Part shown: piece by piece, positions 6,584 to 15,391 of the stretch
Layout: each line of letters starts with the position of its first letter
Numbering within the stretch: the stretch's first letter is position 1
IMG/VR virus record: IMGVR_UViG_3300033571_018919
Coordinates: 1 to 64,000 of that record
Source of the DNA: a virus
DNA: 64,000 bases
Reading direction: 5' to 3' (one strand)
Notes under the pieces: model-generated
What the model was told of the DNA's origin: nothing
Seen by the model: the letters and a program-made list of their open reading frames with translations, nothing else
The model's database searches: none
Program-made: the position numbers and the translations under genes

Positions 6584-9322
6584 ATGGCTGAAATTAACGA
6601 CGAAAGACTAGAACGGTTCTTCGAACTCATTGGAGATATCAATGAAGCCCTTACAGTTGAGGAGCGTGAAAAGAAACGTTTACAGAAAGAAGCGGATGAG
6701 CGAAGGGCAAAAGTAGTTACTTTGTTCAAGGGATTGGGAGATAGTCTTTCTAATTTTGGTAAAGCAATTTCAAATTCAGACCAAGGATTTTCAAAATTTA
6801 GTGGCAGCGTTAATGCAACTACGGATGCAGTAGCAGGATTCGCCTCAAATATGGGACCAGCTGGAAAGGCTGTTGCGGCATTAACTAAAGTTATTGGCGG
6901 GTTAGTAACTTTAAGTTTTGAGCAAAATGACAAATTGCTTAAAGCTTACCAAGGCTTGAGTAGAATGGGTAGTGTAACTACTGGGGGATTAGAAGAACTT
7001 CAAAGTAGGATGAATAAAATGGGTTACACAAGTGAAAAGGATTATGAAAAATTCCTTGAAGTGCTGAAACCTGTTACCAAAGAAATGGCATTGCTTGGTG
7101 GGTCTGTAACATTTGGTCGAGATAAACTAGAGCAAATTTTTCAAGGTTTTATATCATCAGATAATCAACGTGAAGCTGCCTTAAAAAGATTAGGATATAC
7201 AACAGAAGAATATCAAGCCGGTATCGCAGAATACCTACAACTGCAAACACGATTAGGTATTGCACAAACTAAAACGGTTAAAGATTTAGATAAAGAAGCA
7301 TTTAAATATCTTAGAACAATTAAAGATTTAGAAGAAATTACAGGTTTAACACGTGATGAACAAGCTAAGGCAAGAGAAAAACTTATGTCTGATGCACGTG
7401 CGGATCTATATTATACAAAACTTCAACAAGAAAATAGAGGCAAAGAAGCAGACAACTTTATGAACTTTATGGTATCTTTCAATGAAAGATACGGCGATGA
7501 AGCTGCTCAAGGTCTGCAAGACCTATTAATGAATCAAGGCAGAATAACAACTGATGCCGCCGCCGCAATATTCCAAGCAGCCCCTAATGCTTATCAAGAA
7601 GCACTTAAGGCGATGGATAAAGGTTCAGATTATTTTAATGTTGCTATGAAAAATATCGGTCAGTCCGGTATGAATAGAGTTAAGCAACTTGAAGGCACGT
7701 TTATGCTTCAAGAAAATGTCTTAAAAGATATGGGGTTAAACAATAAATTTGTAATAGGGTCTATGAAGTCTATGGGCATTAACACAGATGCAGCAGCAAA
7801 ACGTAGAGCAGCACTTAATAATATTGAAAAGAAAAACGGGGATATGTTAGAAGATAACATTAAAACCGAACAGCAAATGAGAACTATGAGAATGCTAGCT
7901 GATAATATGTTGATTGAAATTACTAAGCTAGTTACTAAAGCATTCGCATATTTGGTTAAAATTACCTATAAATTAGTCAAATCATTTGCCAAAGCCACCG
8001 ACTGGTTTATGGGTTTAATCGGCAAAAAAACTAACTTTGCAGCAGCATTTAGGGATGAAGAGGACATTGTAGAAGACCTTAAAGCAAGCAATGATATTAT
8101 TTTGGCTAAAGAAAAAATCATATCAGAAAAAGAAAAGCAACTAGCACAAGTAAAAGAAGGTAAAAAAGTTGGATATGAAGCGGTACAAGATACATTTACC
8201 GAAGAAAGAAGTCTATTTGACAGATTGAGTCGTGCAAAAACAGATGCAGAAAAAGATGAAATTAAAAAACTAATTGAATATAATTATAAATTACGAACTT
8301 TTTATCAAGACTTTGTTAATAAAAATGCTAAAGAACAAAAAGAAATTTTAGAAAAAGATTTAGAAAATGAAAAAAAATTACTAGATGCTCAGAAAAAGAA
8401 AAGTGAAGATTTAAAAAAAGAAAAAGTTAAAATTATTGATCAAGAAAAACAGTTAGATAGGTATGTTACAGGCGATTTAACAGTTGAGGGCGGGCAATTG
8501 CCTTCCACTGCAGTGGGAGGAAAGGAAAAAGAAAAATTAGGTTACAATGCGGCAGGACAAAGAGTAGATGAAGCTACTATGAAAAAACGCACATCAGCCG
8601 CAGAAGGATTAAAACTTACTACAAAAACTGAAGCAAAAGATATTATAGAAAGGCTAAACAAAAAAGGTTCTTTTGGTACTCAAAAACAATTTGAAGAAAG
8701 AATTGGGGGAGGTGATGCAGACCCGGCTTTAGTATCATTAGCGGATAAAATTATATCAAGATTTGGTGGGACAATAACTGCGCTCAACGACAAATATCAT
8801 TGGAAAAAATATGATCCAAAAACAGGTAAAGATTATAGTAGACACTTAGAAGGTAAGGCTCTTGACTTTGTATTACCTTTTCAACCTACAAAAGAAGATA
8901 TTCAGAGAATACGTGAAGAACTAAAAGATTTGGGAGCCAGCAGAGTACATGATGAATATTTTGAAGATACGTCTGGATCTGGTAGACATCTGCACGTTGA
9001 AGTGGCTAAGTATGGTGGACTGTTTAGTGGACCTGACAAGGGATATCCAGTAATGTTGCATGGAAAAAATGAAAGCGCATGGCCAGAAGCTCAACTAAAA
9101 TCTTTGTTGAAAGATGTACAAAAAAGTAGTTTAGCACAGTACAAAAATCAATTAATGAGTGAAATGGGTTTATCAACATCTACCACTGATATGGGTACAG
9201 GAACAGATAACAAATTAGTCTCTGCATTTACTAATTTTTCAAATAAATTAGACGATGTTATTAATCGTCTAGAAAGGTCTAATAGTATACAGGATGAATT
9301 ATTAACGTACACTAGAGCCTAA
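6584..9322 (+). CDS. Tail tape-measure-like protein with M15-type peptidase domain
   Basis: This is a 912-residue protein. The first 100 residues are helical and K/E-rich. Residues 60-500 show Ala/Gly-rich tape-measure-like helices with possible membrane-interacting stretches (GKAVAALTKVIGGLVTL; AFAYLVKITYKLV). Residues 510-680 are charged coiled coil. Residues about 711-810 form an M15 (D-Ala-D-Ala carboxypeptidase-like) zinc peptidase: SRHLEGKALD matches SxHxxGxAxD with ligands H754 and D761, and HLH at 802-804 supplies the third ligand. GGLFSGPDKGYPVMLHG just after it resembles a tape-measure C-terminal motif. T4 gp29 is 590 residues, so this may combine tape measure with local murein digestion during injection. 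Adjacency to the hub chaperone genes supports this. A hub-located lysin-carrying structural protein is the alternative. Confidence 0.7.
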   Translation: MAEINDERLERFFELIGDINEALTVEEREKKRLQKEADERRAKVVTLFKGLGDSLSNFGKAISNSDQGFSKFSGSVNATTDAVAGFASNMGPAGKAVAALTKVIGGLVTLSFEQNDKLLKAYQGLSRMGSVTTGGLEELQSRMNKMGYTSEKDYEKFLEVLKPVTKEMALLGGSVTFGRDKLEQIFQGFISSDNQREAALKRLGYTTEEYQAGIAEYLQLQTRLGIAQTKTVKDLDKEAFKYLRTIKDLEEITGLTRDEQAKAREKLMSDARADLYYTKLQQENRGKEADNFMNFMVSFNERYGDEAAQGLQDLLMNQGRITTDAAAAIFQAAPNAYQEALKAMDKGSDYFNVAMKNIGQSGMNRVKQLEGTFMLQENVLKDMGLNNKFVIGSMKSMGINTDAAAKRRAALNNIEKKNGDMLEDNIKTEQQMRTMRMLADNMLIEITKLVTKAFAYLVKITYKLVKSFAKATDWFMGLIGKKTNFAAAFRDEEDIVEDLKASNDIILAKEKIISEKEKQLAQVKEGKKVGYEAVQDTFTEERSLFDRLSRAKTDAEKDEIKKLIEYNYKLRTFYQDFVNKNAKEQKEILEKDLENEKKLLDAQKKKSEDLKKEKVKIIDQEKQLDRYVTGDLTVEGGQLPSTAVGGKEKEKLGYNAAGQRVDEATMKKRTSAAEGLKLTTKTEAKDIIERLNKKGSFGTQKQFEERIGGGDADPALVSLADKIISRFGGTITALNDKYHWKKYDPKTGKDYSRHLEGKALDFVLPFQPTKEDIQRIREELKDLGASRVHDEYFEDTSGSGRHLHVEVAKYGGLFSGPDKGYPVMLHGKNESAWPEAQLKSLLKDVQKSSLAQYKNQLMSEMGLSTSTTDMGTGTDNKLVSAFTNFSNKLDDVINRLERSNSIQDELLTYTRA

Positions 9323-9324
9323 TA

Positions 9325-9332
9325 GATAAATA
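9325..9332 (+). promoter_or_regulatory. 20: Late promoter (GATAAATA) for gp20
   Basis: GATAAATA matches seven of eight bases of the late consensus; a second overlapping TATAAATC follows at 9331. Initiation about 6 nt downstream of the first would fall at the gp20 ATG (9339), giving little or no leader. No Shine-Dalgarno is visible before that ATG. Confidence 0.5.
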
Positions 9333-9338
9333 TAAATC

Positions 9339-11117
9339 ATGTCATATAAAAAGCGTTTTACTAATTTAACAGGTCAACTAAGTCCCATATCCGGTGGTAA
9401 CAGTAATATTGGTGCATGGAACGGTGCTGGTTATAATCAAACACCTACAGGTGGTTGGAACAATGATCAATTTGGGTATAAAAATTATCAAAGCCGTTTA
9501 CCAGAAGTTTATACAGGGCATCCTAATCGCATCGAACGATATAACCAATATGAAATGATGGATGTAGACGCAGAAATTAATGCGTGTTTAGATATAATTG
9601 CTGAGTTTAGCACACAGAAAAATTTACAGAATAATACCCCTTTTGAAATAGAATTTCGTGACGATCCTACCCCACATGAAGTTGACTTAATTAAGAAGCA
9701 ATTACAACAATGGTGCAAATTAAATGAATTTGATACCAGAGCATTTAAAATTTTTAGAAATACAATCAAGTACGGAGATCAAGTTTTTATAAGAGATCCC
9801 GAAAATTTTAAATTATATTGGGTAGACATGACCAAAGTTAGCAAAGTAATTGTTAACGAAAGTGAAGGTAAAAAACCTGAACAATATGTCGTAAAAGATA
9901 TTAATCCAAACTTACAAAACTTAAGTATAGCAGAAAAAACGACAACAGATTTTCAAGCACAACCACCAACTGCTGGATATTCAGCGCCCTATAGTTATAC
10001 AGTCCCTAACGAACCATATGGTACGACTGGTAGCAGATTCAGTTTAGGGTTGAATGAAGCCGCAATTGATGCTAAACATATTGTGCATTTAAGCTTAACC
10101 GAAGGGCTAGATCGTTACTGGCCTTTTGGTCAGAGCATACTTGAAAACATTTTCAAAGTCTACAAGCAAAAAGAATTATTAGAAGATGCAATATTAATAT
10201 ATCGTATTAGTCGTGCGCCCGAACGTAGAGTTTTTAAAATTGATGTTGGTAACATGCCAAGTCATATGGCCATGGCTTTTATCGAAAGAATTAAAAACGA
10301 AATACATCAACGTAGAATACCAAGTGTACAGGGTGGTCAATCTGTACTAGATGCTACCTATAATCCATTAAGTATTAACGAAGATTACTTTTTCCCAGTT
10401 ACTGAGGGAGGCAGAGGTAGTGATGTAACTACATTGCAAGGTGGACAAAACTTAGGTGAAATTGACGATTTACGTTATTTTAATAATAGATTAGCACGTG
10501 GTTTACGTGTACCAAGTAGTTATTTGCCTACTGGGCCTGAAGATAATCCTACACCACTTAGTGATGGTCGTGTTGGTACAGCTATGATTCAGGAATTTAG
10601 ATTTAACGAATATTGCAAACGTTTACAAAACTATATTAGTCAAAAATTAAATGACGAATTTAAACTCTTTATGAGATGGCGTGGACTTAATATCGATTCT
10701 AGTTTATTTGATATTAAGTTTGGAGCCCCGCAAAACTTTGCTGCTTACAGACAAAGTGAATTAGATACCGCTAGAGTAACTGTTTTTCAAACAATGGAAG
10801 CATTTCCGTATATTAGTAAACGATTTGCAATGCAACGTTTCTTAGGATTAACCGAAGAAGAAATAGAAGAAAATAGCAGACTTTGGTTTGAAGAAAGAGA
10901 AAAACCAGAAGACCAAGAAGCGTCAGGTGGTGACTTAAGAAGTATTGGTATTAGTGCAGGTGACCTTGAATCTGATACTGAAACCGCAGAAAATCTACCT
11001 AATGAGGAAGAACAAATGGGGCAAATGCCTCCGGAAATAGGACCTGCAGTTGCTGGTCCAGAAGCAGCACCGGCAGCCGGTGGCGGTGCACCTCCTCCCC
11101 CGCCTCCTCCGGTATAA
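9339..11117 (+). CDS. 20: gp20-like portal vertex protein
   Basis: This 592-residue protein is the head portal (T4 gp20 has 524), which forms the dodecameric DNA entry and exit ring at one capsid vertex and nucleates prohead assembly. Family landmarks are RIERYNQYEMMDVDAEI near residue 63, a KYGDQVFI strand, AAIDAKHIVHLSL, RISRAPERRVFKIDVGNMP, LDATYNPLSINEDYFFP and LPTGPEDNPTPLSDGRV, all in the order seen in T4-like portals. The N-terminal 60 residues are Gly/Asn-rich, and the C-terminus ends in an Ala/Gly/Pro tail with a run of seven prolines that T4 gp20 lacks as far as I recall. It heads the 20-core-21-22-23 head operon. Confidence 0.95.
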   Translation: MSYKKRFTNLTGQLSPISGGNSNIGAWNGAGYNQTPTGGWNNDQFGYKNYQSRLPEVYTGHPNRIERYNQYEMMDVDAEINACLDIIAEFSTQKNLQNNTPFEIEFRDDPTPHEVDLIKKQLQQWCKLNEFDTRAFKIFRNTIKYGDQVFIRDPENFKLYWVDMTKVSKVIVNESEGKKPEQYVVKDINPNLQNLSIAEKTTTDFQAQPPTAGYSAPYSYTVPNEPYGTTGSRFSLGLNEAAIDAKHIVHLSLTEGLDRYWPFGQSILENIFKVYKQKELLEDAILIYRISRAPERRVFKIDVGNMPSHMAMAFIERIKNEIHQRRIPSVQGGQSVLDATYNPLSINEDYFFPVTEGGRGSDVTTLQGGQNLGEIDDLRYFNNRLARGLRVPSSYLPTGPEDNPTPLSDGRVGTAMIQEFRFNEYCKRLQNYISQKLNDEFKLFMRWRGLNIDSSLFDIKFGAPQNFAAYRQSELDTARVTVFQTMEAFPYISKRFAMQRFLGLTEEEIEENSRLWFEEREKPEDQEASGGDLRSIGISAGDLESDTETAENLPNEEEQMGQMPPEIGPAVAGPEAAPAAGGGAPPPPPPPV

Positions 11118-11119
11118 AA

Positions 11120-11127
11120 GATAAATA
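11120..11127 (+). promoter_or_regulatory. Late promoter-like GATAAATA before the small head gene
   Basis: GATAAATA begins just after the gp20 stop and ends 5 nt before the next ATG (11133). If used with T4 spacing, transcription would start at or just inside the start codon. This repeats the arrangement at gp20. Confidence 0.42.
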
Positions 11128-11132
11128 TCTTT

Positions 11133-11357
11133 ATGAAGTTATTTGAAATGTACGATGCCCCTGTCCAAGGATACCAAGATCCCGCAGAAGATCAAAGTAA
11201 ATATAAATGGACAGAAACTAGAAAAACCAAACTTACGCTAAGACAGATACGTAAGTTGCGTAAAATGCTGGATGTTCGTAATTATGAACAAGCCAAAAAT
11301 CTCAAAAAAATCCGCAAGCAGTACACCCCCGCACAGCCTGAAACCCCAGGATTATAA
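11133..11357 (+). CDS. Small conserved basic protein between gp20 and the core protein
   Basis: This protein has 74 residues. The N-terminal 30 are acidic and Tyr/Asp/Pro-rich. The C-terminal part is strongly basic and helical (TLRQIRKLRKMLDVRNYEQAKNLKKIRKQY). I do not recognise a named family. Its location between portal and core genes corresponds to the T4 67/68 neighbourhood, and small genes of this kind recur here in marine T4-like phages. A prohead-core or portal-associated role is inferred from position alone. The basic helix could bind nucleic acid or the acidic core protein next door. Confidence 0.7.
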   Translation: MKLFEMYDAPVQGYQDPAEDQSKYKWTETRKTKLTLRQIRKLRKMLDVRNYEQAKNLKKIRKQYTPAQPETPGL

Positions 11358-11416
11358 TTTATTTGTAACAAAAGTGTAAAAAAATAGCACTTATTACAGT
11401 GTTTTATAGTATATTG

Positions 11417-11424
11417 TGTAAATA
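11417..11424 (+). promoter_or_regulatory. Late promoter-like TGTAAATA before the core protein gene
   Basis: TGTAAATA lies 35 nt upstream of the ATG at 11459, with an AGGAG ribosome-binding site at 11446-11450 in between. An overlapping AT-rich TATAGTATATT just upstream could serve as a host-type -10, so promoter class is uncertain. This about 100-nt gap is the longest inside the head operon. Confidence 0.35.
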
Positions 11425-11458
11425 TACTACAAGCCATTTTTTATCAGGAGAAAAAACA

Positions 11459-12295
11459 ATGGATAACAAAAAATTTGAACAGCTTATTGATTTGATTATC
11501 AATGAGGACGAAGAAAAAGCACGTGCATTATTTCACGATATTGTTGTAGAAAAAAGTCGTGAAATTTATGAACACATGATGATGGATGAAGAAATGGTCG
11601 ATAGTCCTGTAGAAGGTCTATTAGACGAAATTTCTGCCGAAGAAGAAGGCATGACCGAAGAAGATGAAGAAATGGTTGACATCGATGTTGACGACGGCAT
11701 GGGCGACGAAGGCGAAATAGATATGGATTCTGACGACATGGGAGATGAAGAATCAGAAGGTGATTTGGAAGACCGTGTTGTTGATTTAGAAGATAAGCTC
11801 GATGAATTAATGGCTGAGTTTGAAGAACTAATGGGTCAAAGTGATGACGATATGGGTTCTGATGATGAAGAAATGATGGAAGCATCAGAAGATGATGAAG
11901 AATCACTTGAAGAAGCCAAAGAAGAAGATGATGATGAAGAAGAAACATTAGAAGAAGCTGTTCAGTTACAGAAAGTTTCTGTAACACATGGTGACAATGG
12001 TCAAAATACCAAAAGCCCAGTAAGCGGTGGACCTAAAGTTTCTGGTAACGGCGCAAGCGCAGCTAACTTGAACAAAGGTGGCGACGGTGGTAAAGGTGGT
12101 ACACAGGGTGGTTTGTTAAATCCTGCTACTAAAGATTTACCAGGCGCAGGATCATTTAAAAACGCACCTGGTGCAGGAAAGTTTAATGAAAAGGGTGAGG
12201 CAGCACCAAAGCCAAAGCATGGTGATGACGGCTCAAATTCAAAAAGCCCTGTAGCAGAAAGCAAAAAGATTGTAAAGAAAATCATTAAGAAGTAA
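11459..12295 (+). CDS. 67: gp67-like acidic prohead core protein (enlarged)
   Basis: The start is set at the ATG at 11459, preceded at good spacing by CAGGAG; an upstream in-frame ATG at 11399 has no site. The N-terminus (FEQLIDLIINEDEEKARALFHDIVVEKSREIYE) parallels T4 gp67, which has a similar DLVAARKLF helix followed by a very acidic region. Residues about 40-165 are extraordinarily rich in D, E and M. The last 100 residues switch to a Gly/Lys/Ala/Asn low-complexity tail that contains two near copies of HGD(N/D)G(Q/S)N(T/S)KSPV. At 278 residues it is over three times the length of T4 gp67 (80), so it may also cover the role of gp68. It should be an internal scaffold component degraded by gp21. 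Confidence 0.75.
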   Translation: MDNKKFEQLIDLIINEDEEKARALFHDIVVEKSREIYEHMMMDEEMVDSPVEGLLDEISAEEEGMTEEDEEMVDIDVDDGMGDEGEIDMDSDDMGDEESEGDLEDRVVDLEDKLDELMAEFEELMGQSDDDMGSDDEEMMEASEDDEESLEEAKEEDDDEEETLEEAVQLQKVSVTHGDNGQNTKSPVSGGPKVSGNGASAANLNKGGDGGKGGTQGGLLNPATKDLPGAGSFKNAPGAGKFNEKGEAAPKPKHGDDGSNSKSPVAESKKIVKKIIKK

Positions 12296-12311
12296 TTAGG
12301 ACCTGAAAATA

Positions 12312-12944
12312 ATGGCTGCATACCTAAAAGAAAACCTAACTTTCGACCGCGCTCAAATGGTGGTCGAAAGTGAAGGTGAGGGTAATAAAAAGAGTCTTTT
12401 TATGAAAGGCATTTTTATTCAGGGAGGTGTACGTAATGCAAATGAACGTGTATACCCTGTTAATGAAATAGAAAAAGCTGTTGTAACACTTAATGAACAG
12501 ATAGGCGAAGGTCTTTCTGTGTTAGGTGAAGTAGATCATCCAGATGATTTAAAAATTAATTTAGATCGTGTTAGTCACATGATTACAAACATGTGGATGG
12601 ATGGTGCTAATGGGTTTGGAAAGTTAAAGATTTTGCCTACTCCAATGGGAGAACTTGTTTCTACTATGTTACAGAGTGGTGTAAAGTTAGGTGTAAGTAG
12701 CAGAGGAAGCGGCAACGTAGATGATGCTACAGGTAAGGTAAGTGACTTTGAAATAGTCACTGTGGATATTGTCGCACAGCCTAGTGCGCCTAATGCATAT
12801 CCAAAAGCAATTTATGAAGGTATGATGAATATGCGTCATGGTCATAAAATGTTGGATATCGCTAAAGATGCACAAAACGACAAGAAAGTACAGAGATACC
12901 TGAAGGACGAAGTGGTTCGTCTTATCAAGGATCTCAAACTATAA
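12312..12944 (+). CDS. 21: gp21-like prohead core protease
   Basis: This is a 210-residue serine protease of the T4 prohead protease family (T4 gp21 has 212). It matures capsid, core and scaffold proteins and then itself. Visible landmarks are GGVRNANERVYP, the catalytic His in GEVDHP (H76), the catalytic Ser in GVSSRGSG (S129/S130) and a conserved acidic strand, EIVTVDIVAQPSAP. An AGGA site lies 12 nt upstream of the ATG. It sits in the usual place between core protein and gp22. Confidence 0.95.
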   Translation: MAAYLKENLTFDRAQMVVESEGEGNKKSLFMKGIFIQGGVRNANERVYPVNEIEKAVVTLNEQIGEGLSVLGEVDHPDDLKINLDRVSHMITNMWMDGANGFGKLKILPTPMGELVSTMLQSGVKLGVSSRGSGNVDDATGKVSDFEIVTVDIVAQPSAPNAYPKAIYEGMMNMRHGHKMLDIAKDAQNDKKVQRYLKDEVVRLIKDLKL

Positions 12945-12956
12945 GGGGAATTAAGC

Positions 12957-14060
12957 ATGTTTGATGCTATTAAACCATTGCTAGAATCTGGCATCATTAA
13001 CGAAGAAACCAGCCAAGCTATAAACGAAGCCTGGGAATCTAAGTTATTTGAAGCCCGTGAGCAAATTCGTGGAGAACTGCGTGATGAGTTTGCACAGCGT
13101 TATGAACACGACAAAAATATAATGGTTGACGCCCTTGACAAAATGGTAACAGAAGGTTTATCAGCAGAAATTGAAGAATTTAATGCTGAAAGACAGGCAA
13201 TGAACGAAGACCGCGTAAAAGCAAAACAAAAGCTACGTGAAAACGCAGCTAAGTTCAATAATTTTATGGTTGAAAAACTAGCAGAAGAAATTAAAGAACT
13301 ACGTTCTGAGCGCAAACTACAAGTAGAAAGTCAGCAAAAGCTAGAGCAATTTATTGTTCATGCTCTTGCACGTGAAATCAAAGAATTTGCACAAGACAAA
13401 CAAGCTGTAGTTGAAGCTAAGGTCAAGTTAGTTGCTGAAGGCCGTAAGCAACTCGAAGCACTAAAGGCAAAATTTGTTAGTGAAAGTGCTAAGAGACTTA
13501 ATGTTGCTGTTGCGTCACAATTAAAAGGTGAAATAAGTCAACTAAAAGAAGATATCAAAATTGCACGTGAAAACGATTTTGGTCGTCGCATCTTTGAATC
13601 CTTTGCTAGTGAATATAGTGGAACTTATCTTAACGATAAGGCAGAAACACGTAAACTACTAGTACAAATGGATGAGAAGGAACAGCAATTAGCTGAAAGT
13701 ATTAAGCAAATGAATGAAGCTAAGAAATTAGTGGAATCAAAAGAACGTGAAGTACGTATTATTAAAGAAAATAACCAACGTCAGAAGGTTATGGATGAAT
13801 TACTTTCTACATTAAATGTAGAAAAGGCATCAATAATGCGTGACTTACTAGAAAGCGTCCAAACACCTCGTCTACAGGTCGCTTTTGATAAATATCTCCC
13901 AAGTGTTTTGAATACAATTACAGAAAAGAAAGAGACTAAAAAACCTGTTCTTACTGAAAGTGTAAAAGAAATTACTGGGGATAAAACTGCCGTGACACAA
14001 CATGTTGAAAGCGAAGAACGTGATAACGTTATTGAGCTTAGACGTTTGGCAGGGCTTTAA
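12957..14060 (+). CDS. 22: gp22-like major prohead scaffold protein
   Basis: This 367-residue, almost entirely helical protein (T4 gp22 has 269) begins MFDAIKPLLESGIINEET, the conserved scaffold N-terminus. Residues 30-280 are charged heptad-rich coiled coil with repeated segments of the type VEAKVKLVAEGRKQLEALKAKF and LVESQQKLEQFIVHALAREIKE, suggesting internal duplication. The C-terminal 100 residues resemble gp22 tails (MDELLSTL, a LLESVQTPRLQVAFDKYLPSVL segment, then LRRLAGL at the end). A GGGGAA site precedes the ATG. It assembles inside the prohead and is cut by gp21. Confidence 0.9.
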   Translation: MFDAIKPLLESGIINEETSQAINEAWESKLFEAREQIRGELRDEFAQRYEHDKNIMVDALDKMVTEGLSAEIEEFNAERQAMNEDRVKAKQKLRENAAKFNNFMVEKLAEEIKELRSERKLQVESQQKLEQFIVHALAREIKEFAQDKQAVVEAKVKLVAEGRKQLEALKAKFVSESAKRLNVAVASQLKGEISQLKEDIKIARENDFGRRIFESFASEYSGTYLNDKAETRKLLVQMDEKEQQLAESIKQMNEAKKLVESKEREVRIIKENNQRQKVMDELLSTLNVEKASIMRDLLESVQTPRLQVAFDKYLPSVLNTITEKKETKKPVLTESVKEITGDKTAVTQHVESEERDNVIELRRLAGL

Positions 14061-14091
14061 TATAAAGACATATAATTTAGGAGAAATATAA

Positions 14092-15294
14092 ATGTCACAA
14101 GTTCTATTAGAAAACCGTTGGGACGAGACCAAAGAAGCCCTACTTGAAGGTCTTAAAGGTACTCGCCGTTCAACAATGAGTGTTATCTTAGAAAATACTC
14201 GCAAGCAGTTACTTTCAGAAAGTTCTGCAGGTACAACAACCGCTGGTAATATTGCTACACTAAACCGTGTAATTCTACCAGTTATTCGTCGTGTGATGCC
14301 AACAGTTATCGCTAACGAATTAGTCGGTGTTCAGCCAATGACTGGCCCAGTTGGTCAGATTCATACACTACGTGTACGCTATGCACAGTCATTAACTGAC
14401 AACAGCGCAGCAAACACAAGCGTAACAGCAGGTGAAGAAGCATTAAGCCCATTCAAGATTGCTCAAGCTTACTCACGTACACCAGGTGGTGCAGCTAACC
14501 CAACAGTAACAAGCTACACAGCTAATGATACTGCTGCAATGGAAGGCAATGGCGGTCGTCAAATCAGCGTACAAATCTTACGTCAGGCTGTTGAAGCTAA
14601 GTCACGTAAGTTACAAGCACGTTGGACATTTGAAGCAGCACAAGATGCACAAAGTCAGCATGGTATTGATGTTGAAGCAGAAATTATGGCAGCACTTGCT
14701 CAAGAAATTACTGCTGAAATTGATCAAGAAATTCTATTAAGCCTATCAACATTGGCTTCAACTGAATTTACATTCAACCAAGCTACTGTATCTGGTACTG
14801 CTACATTCGTTGGTGACGAACATGCTGCTTTAGCAGTTCTAATCAATCGTGTTGCAAACTTGATCGCACAACGTACTCGTCGTGGTGCTGGTAACTGGGC
14901 AGTTGTTTCCCCAGCAGCATTAACCGTACTACAGAGTGCTACAACTTCTGCATTTGCACGTACAACAGAAGGTACATTCGAAGCTCCAACAAATACTAAG
15001 TTCGTTGGTACACTAAATGGCGCAATGCGTATTTTTGTTAATACATATGCACCAGATACACAACCAGTATTAGTTGGTTACAAAGGTTCAAGCGAAACGG
15101 ATGCAGCAGCATTCTACTGCCCATATATTCCATTAATGAGCAGCGGTGTTGTTCTAGATCCATCAACATTCGAACCAGTAGTTAGCTTTATGACTCGTTA
15201 TGGTTATATCGAGTTAACAAATACAGCGTCATCATTCGGTAACGCTGCTGACTACTTAGGTGAGATTGCTGTTCAGAACCTAACATTCCAATAA
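14092..15294 (+). CDS. 23: gp23-like major capsid protein
   Basis: This is the HK97-fold major head protein, 400 residues against 521 in T4, so it probably lacks much of the T4 insertion domain. The N-terminal segment ends LLSE followed by SSAG; LSE fits the gp21 rule (L/I-x-E), so cleavage after E43 is expected. Family landmarks are NRVILPVIRRVMPTVIANELVGVQPM, GPVGQIHTLRVRY, SRKLQARWTFEAAQD, a NWAVVSPAALTVLQ segment and a FYCPYIPL segment near the C-terminus. AGGAG at 14079-14083 gives a strong start, and TATAAT just upstream may be a host-type -10. Codon choice differs from the fibre genes (more CGT and CCA), as expected for a highly expressed gene. No gp24 paralogue is seen in the window. 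Confidence 0.96.
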   Translation: MSQVLLENRWDETKEALLEGLKGTRRSTMSVILENTRKQLLSESSAGTTTAGNIATLNRVILPVIRRVMPTVIANELVGVQPMTGPVGQIHTLRVRYAQSLTDNSAANTSVTAGEEALSPFKIAQAYSRTPGGAANPTVTSYTANDTAAMEGNGGRQISVQILRQAVEAKSRKLQARWTFEAAQDAQSQHGIDVEAEIMAALAQEITAEIDQEILLSLSTLASTEFTFNQATVSGTATFVGDEHAALAVLINRVANLIAQRTRRGAGNWAVVSPAALTVLQSATTSAFARTTEGTFEAPTNTKFVGTLNGAMRIFVNTYAPDTQPVLVGYKGSSETDAAAFYCPYIPLMSSGVVLDPSTFEPVVSFMTRYGYIELTNTASSFGNAADYLGEIAVQNLTFQ

Positions 15295-15320
15295 TTCTCA
15301 ATCGGGATGGGAAAACATTA

Positions 15321-15342
15321 AACCGCCGAAAGGCGGTTTTTT
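15321..15342 (+). terminator. Intrinsic terminator after gp23
   Basis: This is a perfect 7-bp AACCGCC/GGCGGTT stem with a GAAA tetraloop that runs directly into a T-run (six T's, two of them in the stem). It lies 27 nt after the gp23 stop and separates the head operon from the fibre array. Confidence 0.92.
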
Positions 15343-15383
15343 GTTACATACATTGAATGCCAAAACTACAATTGTTAAAAAAT

Positions 15384-15391
15384 GATAAATA
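15384..15391 (+). promoter_or_regulatory. Late promoter (GATAAATA) at the head of the fibre array
   Basis: GATAAATA stands between the gp23 terminator and the first fibre gene and leaves a leader of about 25 nt before the ATG at 15422. Of the + strand late motifs it has the most convincing placement. Confidence 0.6.

Noticed and set aside
11499-11987. 162-codon minus-strand frame opposite the acidic core protein
   Set aside because: Mirror of GAN-rich codons (L/H-rich translation) with no initiation site; shadow of the real gene.
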